Shown in pieces: positions 16,118-19,587 of a stretch of 19,587 nt of DNA (its first letter is position 1; the number at the start of each line of letters is the position of its first letter). The notes under the pieces were generated by a model that had not been told where the DNA came from, did no database searches, and saw only the letters and a program-made list of their open reading frames with translations. This DNA comes from an uncultured Clostridia bacterium (GTDB lineage: Bacteria > Bacillota > Clostridia > Christensenellales > Borkfalkiaceae): assembly GCA_946637575.1 (NCBI GenBank), contig CAMPBJ010000001.1, positions 1-19,587 on the forward strand. Reading direction: 5' to 3'. Made by a program: the position numbers and the translations under genes.

Positions 16118-16146
16118 TTGACTTGATCATTTAAATAAAATATAAT
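16118..16146 (+). promoter_or_regulatory. Sigma-A promoter of the LacI-family gene
   Basis: TTGACT (16118-16123) and TATAAT (16141-16146) have exactly 17 nt between them. The predicted start is about 16153, only about 17 nt before the ATG, with the ribosome site GGGGGGA (about 16155-16161) near the very 5' end of the transcript. Confidence 0.85.
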
Positions 16147-16169
16147 AGACATTATGGGGGGATATTTTT

Positions 16170-17204
16170 ATGAGAAAGGCGGTCACTATTAAGAGTATAG
16201 CAGAACAGCTCGGTTTATCGCGCAACACAGTTGCGAAGGCGCTTAACGGTCAGTACGTGCCCGAATCGACAAGGGAACGCGTTCTTAAAAAGGCGCAGGA
16301 ACTTAACTATAAGTCAATGAACCTAACTCATATAGCGTTAGGCAAAAAGAAATACAAAATACTTCTCGTTTCTGGAAAACCGCTTAGCAATATCAATTTT
16401 TTTATTCCGCTTGTCAAAGGCATTGAAAACTCTTGCTACGAAAACAATTACGATCTCTTTCAACTGACTTATAACGTATCGACCAGCCATTTCGCATACC
16501 TTTCCGAACACGTTAAGGAATTGCGTGCCGACGGTATCGTCGCAATTGAGTGTTTTGATAAAAACTTCATTGCGAAATTGGTTAATCTGGGATTGCCTAT
16601 TTGTTTCTACGACTTTTCCGCCGACAACGTCAAATCAGCAACTAAAATCGATATTATACGCACAAACGACAACAGTGCGGTTTCGGAAATCGTTAACCTA
16701 CTTCATAATAAGTACAAAACCGAACGTTTTACTTTCGTCGGAGACAGAAAACATTGCCTTAGCTTTTACGCAAGATATATTGGCATGCGTATGGGTATTA
16801 TGTCTTTTTCGGATAAACACACTGTCGCAAGCGATATTCTATGTAACGACGAAAGTTTCCCCTACGGCAACCCCGAAGCGATTAAAACCGAAATACTTAA
16901 ACTAAGGCATATTCCCGATTGTTTTGTTTGTTGCAACGACTTCGTCGCCAGAAACGTCTGTCATGCATTGTCGTCATTAAATATAAAGGTTCCTAACGAC
17001 GTTATGATTATCGGCTTTGACAACGTTCCGGAAGCCACCGCCTTGTCGCCAAATATTACGTCTTTTTCCATAGATAAGGAATTTCTGGGGAGAGAAATGA
17101 TACGAACTCTTGTCCAAAGAATCGAAAATCCAAATATCCCATCGAGAATGGTAACTCTTCGCACCGAAATGATTCTACGCGAATCAACCGACCGCAACGA
17201 CTAA
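16170..17204 (+). CDS. LacI/GalR-family transcription regulator
   Basis: This is a DNA-binding regulator of 344 aa. The N-terminal helix-turn-helix is TIKSIAEQLGLSRNTVAKALNG (about residues 6-27); the recognition helix carries Arg-Asn where LacI has Tyr-Gln. It is followed by a linker (KAQELNYKSMN) lacking the usual PNxxAR hinge pattern. The rest is a periplasmic-binding-protein-like effector domain, with CCNDFVARNV, VMIIGFDNVPEATALSPNITSF and a C-terminal MVTLRTEMILRES strand, all typical of the family. The effector is unknown; fructose, a fructose phosphate or a fructo-oligosaccharide is likely from context. It is divergent from the surface lipoprotein gene. Near-identical candidate sites precede its own promoter and the two structural promoters, and their positions suggest activation. 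Confidence 0.93.
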   Translation: MRKAVTIKSIAEQLGLSRNTVAKALNGQYVPESTRERVLKKAQELNYKSMNLTHIALGKKKYKILLVSGKPLSNINFFIPLVKGIENSCYENNYDLFQLTYNVSTSHFAYLSEHVKELRADGIVAIECFDKNFIAKLVNLGLPICFYDFSADNVKSATKIDIIRTNDNSAVSEIVNLLHNKYKTERFTFVGDRKHCLSFYARYIGMRMGIMSFSDKHTVASDILCNDESFPYGNPEAIKTEILKLRHIPDCFVCCNDFVARNVCHALSSLNIKVPNDVMIIGFDNVPEATALSPNITSFSIDKEFLGREMIRTLVQRIENPNIPSRMVTLRTEMILRESTDRND

Positions 17205-17290
17205 TATATAAAAGCAAATTGACGTCGACCAAACTCGTCTCTTCTTCTAATCAAGGTTCGTACCTATTGCAGCTATTGACACCAAACAGG

Positions 17291-17336
17291 AATAATACGG
17301 ACACCGACGATAATTCGGGGTTCGTATTATTTTTTA
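17291..17336 (+). terminator. Terminator of the LacI-family gene, repeated hairpin
   Basis: AATAATACGGAC pairs with GTTCGTATTATT around an inner CCGA/TCGG stem and the loop CGATAAT, followed by a TTTTT run. It is nearly identical to the hairpin at 753-795 after the tRNA array, including the loop, so this looks like a genome-wide terminator-type repeat. The preceding bases (ACCAAACAGG) also resemble the CCAAAAGGG before the first copy. Confidence 0.8.
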
Positions 17337-17479
17337 ATATAAAAAATACTACTTATAATAATATGCTACAAGCGAAAGCATTAAAAGAAGAAATAATTTC
17401 ACAATTATAATAAAACAACTAGTCTACAACGTTTTAGGACTCATACCTAATAAAATGAAACATTTTAGTGCATACACAC

Positions 17480-17519
17480 AAAAAGAAAACAGGCAGACGG
17501 ACTTCGCGCCGTCTGCCTG
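17480..17519 (-). terminator. Strong terminator of the STAS/PHP operon
   Basis: On the minus strand CAGGCAGACGG (17519-17509) pairs with CCGTCTGCCTG (17500-17490) across an 8-nt loop. It is followed immediately by TTTTCTTTTT, a classic intrinsic terminator about 50 nt after the STAS stop. Confidence 0.92.
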
Positions 17520-17566
17520 TTTGCATAGTTATCCCGTTGAATCGCAAAAAAACGGTTATTATTCCC

Positions 17567-17866
17567 CTATTCTATCGTTAAAATATCCGAAAAGCCGGTT
17601 ACGTCGAAGATATCCTTGACCGCTTCGGCAACGTTTTTTACCACCATTTTGCCCTGTGTGTTCATGATCTTCTGCGCTGACAAAAGCACCCGTAGCCCCG
17701 CGCTCGACACGTACTCTAACTCGGCAAGGTCGAACGTTAATAACGTAATTCCGTTTATCGACTCCTTTATCTCCGTTTCGAGTTGGGGGGACGTAACCGT
17801 ATCGAGTTTTCCGCTTAAACCGATGGTCAAAGACGTGTTTTCAACTTTCTTTGTAATGTTTAACAT
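17567..17866 (-). CDS. STAS-domain anti-anti-sigma factor
   Basis: This is a single STAS domain of 99 aa, the size of SpoIIAA/RsbV proteins. It shows LSGKLDTVTSPQLE (17-30) and the phosphoacceptor loop YVSSAGLRVLL with Ser54/Ser55 (52-62), where the partner kinase would phosphorylate it. In known partner switches the unphosphorylated form binds the RsbW-like kinase and releases the sigma factor or other target. An RsbW-like ATPase domain is encoded two genes upstream in the same operon, so they are a likely pair. No sigma factor is visible in the window. A GGAG ribosome site precedes the ATG. It is the last gene of the unit, 27 nt after the PHP gene. Confidence 0.93.
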   Translation of the reverse strand: MLNITKKVENTSLTIGLSGKLDTVTSPQLETEIKESINGITLLTFDLAELEYVSSAGLRVLLSAQKIMNTQGKMVVKNVAEAVKDIFDVTGFSDILTIE

Positions 17867-17893
17867 ATTATCTTCTCCGTTTTTTATTTTATA

Positions 17894-18766
17894 TCAATTA
17901 TTATAAACGATCTTTACGTCGCTCAAAAACCTTTCTAAACCCTTCGGGTACTCTTTTACCGTATCCAAGTTAGTGTCGCCAAGCATAACGAGTTTGTTTC
18001 CACCGTGATAGTCGCTCCCTGCGGTTACGTACAAATCGTACCTTTCCGCAAGCGCAAGTATCTCCTTTTGAAGCGGCGGAGTAAAGCCGGAGTAAAAAGC
18101 CTCTAATCCTTTAATGCCCATACGTACCAAACGTTTTACTCTGTTTTCCATCTCCGTGCCTATTATCAGCGCGTCCCCTCTGCCGTAAGACGGGTGCGCA
18201 AGCACAGGTATCCCTCCGGCGTTCAATATACCTTCTATTGCCTGTTCTGGACGGACGTATTCAGTTTTACTGACGAACTTATCGAGATACTCTTCTATCG
18301 CGACTTCTTTACTCGGCGCATACCCGTACTTTACCATAAGGTTGCCGATATGCGGTTTCCCGGGGTTGCTCAAAGAAAACAGCCGTTCCCTGTCCTCGTT
18401 CTTAAATGTAAAACCGTACTCCTTTTCAAGAAAATCGAGGCGTTTATTCAATTTACTCACGCGGAAACCGTGCCCGAGTTCCACCACTTCGTTAATTGAC
18501 GGCGCGGTCTCGTCGTACCCGTAACCTAAAATATGGTACTGACCTTCTTCGTCTTTACACGAAAACTCCACGCCGTAAATAAACGCAGGATCACCTTTCT
18601 TTAACGCGTTTTTTACCCGTTTGCAACCCTCGATCGCGTCGTGATCCGAGATCGCAAATAAAAGTATGTTCGCGGCCTTTACCCGCTCTATTATCTCTTC
18701 GGGCGTATCCGTTCCGTCGGACACACGCGTGTGCATATGTAAGTCGATCCTACCGTTAAAGAGCAT
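17894..18766 (-). CDS. PHP-domain phosphoesterase (YciV/TrpH-like)
   Basis: This is a metal-dependent hydrolase of 290 aa, the family's usual size. The PHP metal-binding motifs are intact: DLHMHTRVSDGT (8-19, H10, H12, D17), ISDHD (39-43), GVEFSC, then HPSYGRGD and GSDYHGG toward the C-terminus. Characterised YciV/TrpH-type relatives are nucleoside 3',5'-bisphosphate phosphatases or 5'-3' exonucleases on short RNA; which one applies here cannot be read. It begins 2 nt after the stop of the kinase/ATPase gene and is followed by the STAS gene, so all three are co-transcribed. A link between nucleotide turnover and the partner switch is possible but unproven. Confidence 0.88.
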   Translation of the reverse strand: MLFNGRIDLHMHTRVSDGTDTPEEIIERVKAANILLFAISDHDAIEGCKRVKNALKKGDPAFIYGVEFSCKDEEGQYHILGYGYDETAPSINEVVELGHGFRVSKLNKRLDFLEKEYGFTFKNEDRERLFSLSNPGKPHIGNLMVKYGYAPSKEVAIEEYLDKFVSKTEYVRPEQAIEGILNAGGIPVLAHPSYGRGDALIIGTEMENRVKRLVRMGIKGLEAFYSGFTPPLQKEILALAERYDLYVTAGSDYHGGNKLVMLGDTNLDTVKEYPKGLERFLSDVKIVYNN

Positions 18767-18768
18767 TA

Positions 18769-19587
18769 CTATATCCCTTTTTTAAGCGTAAGTATATTCT
18801 TTCCGTCCACGTACTCGTAGCACACGTCGTCCATAATCTTTTTCGTCATAAAGATCCCGAGACCGCCTATATCCCTTTCGTCGGCGGAAAGGGTTATGTT
18901 CGGATCCGCCTTCGCCGTGGGATCGAAGGGTTTTCCGTCGTCCATAAACGTTATGGTAACGGTAAGCGGTTCTTCGGTTACCTCCACTCTTACGGTAACT
19001 TTGCCCGTCTTCGGCGCGTAAGCGTAGTTTGCGATATTGACGAATATCTCTTCCACCGCTACGGTAATCTGCATCTTTACCTTGGGTGCGCAACCGACTC
19101 TATTTAAGTGCTGTTCGACAAAGTCTAAAACTTCGGAAAGATTTTCGTTTTTAGCGTCTGTCTCTAATTCGTTTCTTAAAAACAGGAGCGTGTCGTACTT
19201 ATCGAGAAGCGAAATAAGTTCGCCTTTCCAAAGTTCGATCTCCTTTCTCTTCTCTTCGTTCTCTAATCCGTGACGGCGGATCGAACCGCGTATCATACGC
19301 GTGTAACCTACAATCCTCGCCTTGTCCGTAACTTCGCTTATCTTTTCTTTATCCGACGTCCCGAGATAGCGGGATAAGAACTTATTGAAAAAGAGCGTGG
19401 AAGTTTCAAAGTCAAAACCTTGGAAACTCTTCACCTGATTGTGATCGTATTCGGAGTAACCTATAAACGCGTTATAAATGCTTGCAAGTTCGAAAATCGG
19501 GTGACCTACGGATAAGGTATCCATATCTATTAAAAGCACTTCGTCGCCCTGGAGTTCAAGGTTTTTCGTGTGATAGTCGCCGTGCAA
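18769..19587 (-). CDS. APH-like kinase fused to RsbW-like ATPase (5' end outside window)
   Basis: The visible 272 residues start inside a phosphotransferase of the aminoglycoside/choline kinase fold. The catalytic loop HGDYHTKN and the metal site LIDMDT (19-24) are present, so the N-lobe lies beyond the window. The first visible codon is TTG and is most likely an internal Leu, not a start. A helical linker (about 112-165) leads to a histidine-kinase-like ATPase of the RsbW/SpoIIAB type: N-box EEIFVNIANYAY (179-190), G1 DDGKPFDP (216-223), G2 GGLGIF (241-246). Such domains phosphorylate STAS proteins, and one is encoded in the same operon. The fusion suggests that an APH-type kinase, of unknown substrate, senses something and tunes the partner switch (inference). 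Confidence 0.88.
   Translation of the reverse strand: MHGDYHTKNLELQGDEVLLIDMDTLSVGHPIFELASIYNAFIGYSEYDHNQVKSFQGFDFETSTLFFNKFLSRYLGTSDKEKISEVTDKARIVGYTRMIRGSIRRHGLENEEKRKEIELWKGELISLLDKYDTLLFLRNELETDAKNENLSEVLDFVEQHLNRVGCAPKVKMQITVAVEEIFVNIANYAYAPKTGKVTVRVEVTEEPLTVTITFMDDGKPFDPTAKADPNITLSADERDIGGLGIFMTKKIMDDVCYEYVDGKNILTLKKGI

Larger units (their letters stand above)
17205..17566. other. Non-coding interval between the LacI gene and the STAS operon
   Basis: About 360 bases lie between convergent transcription units. The interval holds two terminators, the plus-strand hairpin at 17291 and the minus-strand hairpin at 17490, and a weak inverted repeat TTAGG/CCTAA near 17434-17450. A 63-codon open frame at 17219-17410 runs through the terminator hairpin, lacks a ribosome site and is not considered a gene. 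Confidence 0.7.

Noticed and set aside
17230..17285. Possible tRNA relic before the hairpin at 17291
   Set aside because: GGTTCG and a later ACCA look tRNA-like, but no acceptor, T or anticodon stem can be paired.
17219..17410. 63-codon open frame after the LacI gene
   Set aside because: It runs through a terminator hairpin, lacks a ribosome site and has no recognisable protein character.
19585..19587. TTG as start of the kinase/ATPase gene
   Set aside because: It falls just before the HGDYHTKN catalytic loop, so the N-lobe must lie upstream; the codon is almost certainly internal.

Overview
The window looks like a chromosome segment of a low-to-moderate GC Gram-positive Clostridia-type bacterium, probably an uncultured gut lineage. 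This rests on lipoprotein signal peptides with Gram-positive lipoboxes, LplB/YtcP-type sugar transporters with a YesL-like (DUF624) partner, textbook sigma-A promoters with 17-nt spacers, and a STAS/RsbW-type partner-switching module. A genus cannot be given from sequence alone.

Layout. (1) Positions 1-893: the start of a small membrane protein on the minus strand, then a tRNA-Ser(GGA) gene on the plus strand. Two tandem non-coding units of 191 and 197 bp follow the tRNA, each ending in a fresh copy of the last 19 nt of the tRNA. They are followed by a strong hairpin terminator and by the terminator of the next operon. (2) Positions 894-13048, minus strand: a ten-gene operon transcribed right to left. 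It encodes a membrane-anchored beta-sandwich protein, two LplB/YtcP-type permeases, a substrate-binding protein, a DUF624 protein, an Ig/CBM-like lipoprotein, a cytosolic GH32 enzyme, a divergent GH32-like lipoprotein, a PfkB fructokinase and a UgpC/MsmK-type ATPase. Many junctions overlap (ATGA) or are a few nt apart. (3) Positions 13273-15954, minus strand: a large repeat-rich surface lipoprotein with its own promoter, containing a perfect 488-bp duplication. (4) Positions 16170-17204, plus strand: a divergent LacI-family regulator. (5) Positions 17205-17566: non-coding, with two terminators. (6) Positions 17567-19587, minus strand: STAS anti-anti-sigma factor, PHP phosphoesterase, and an APH-like kinase fused to an RsbW-like ATPase (cut by the window edge).

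How it works together (inference): regions 2-4 form a Gram-positive fructan/fructo-oligosaccharide utilisation locus. Surface lipoproteins would capture and trim beta-fructans, the ABC importer would bring in oligosaccharides, cytosolic GH32 would release fructose, and the PfkB kinase would phosphorylate it. The LacI protein probably controls the locus through three near-identical sites (core GCATTTGCAWAY). Two of them lie exactly 19 nt upstream of the -35 box of the two structural promoters, and one abuts the -35 of the regulator's own promoter. That geometry (about -61.5, -61.5 and -40.5) is more typical of an activator than of a blocking repressor and is the most distinctive signal here. 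The other unusual element is the tandem tRNA-3'-end unit array.
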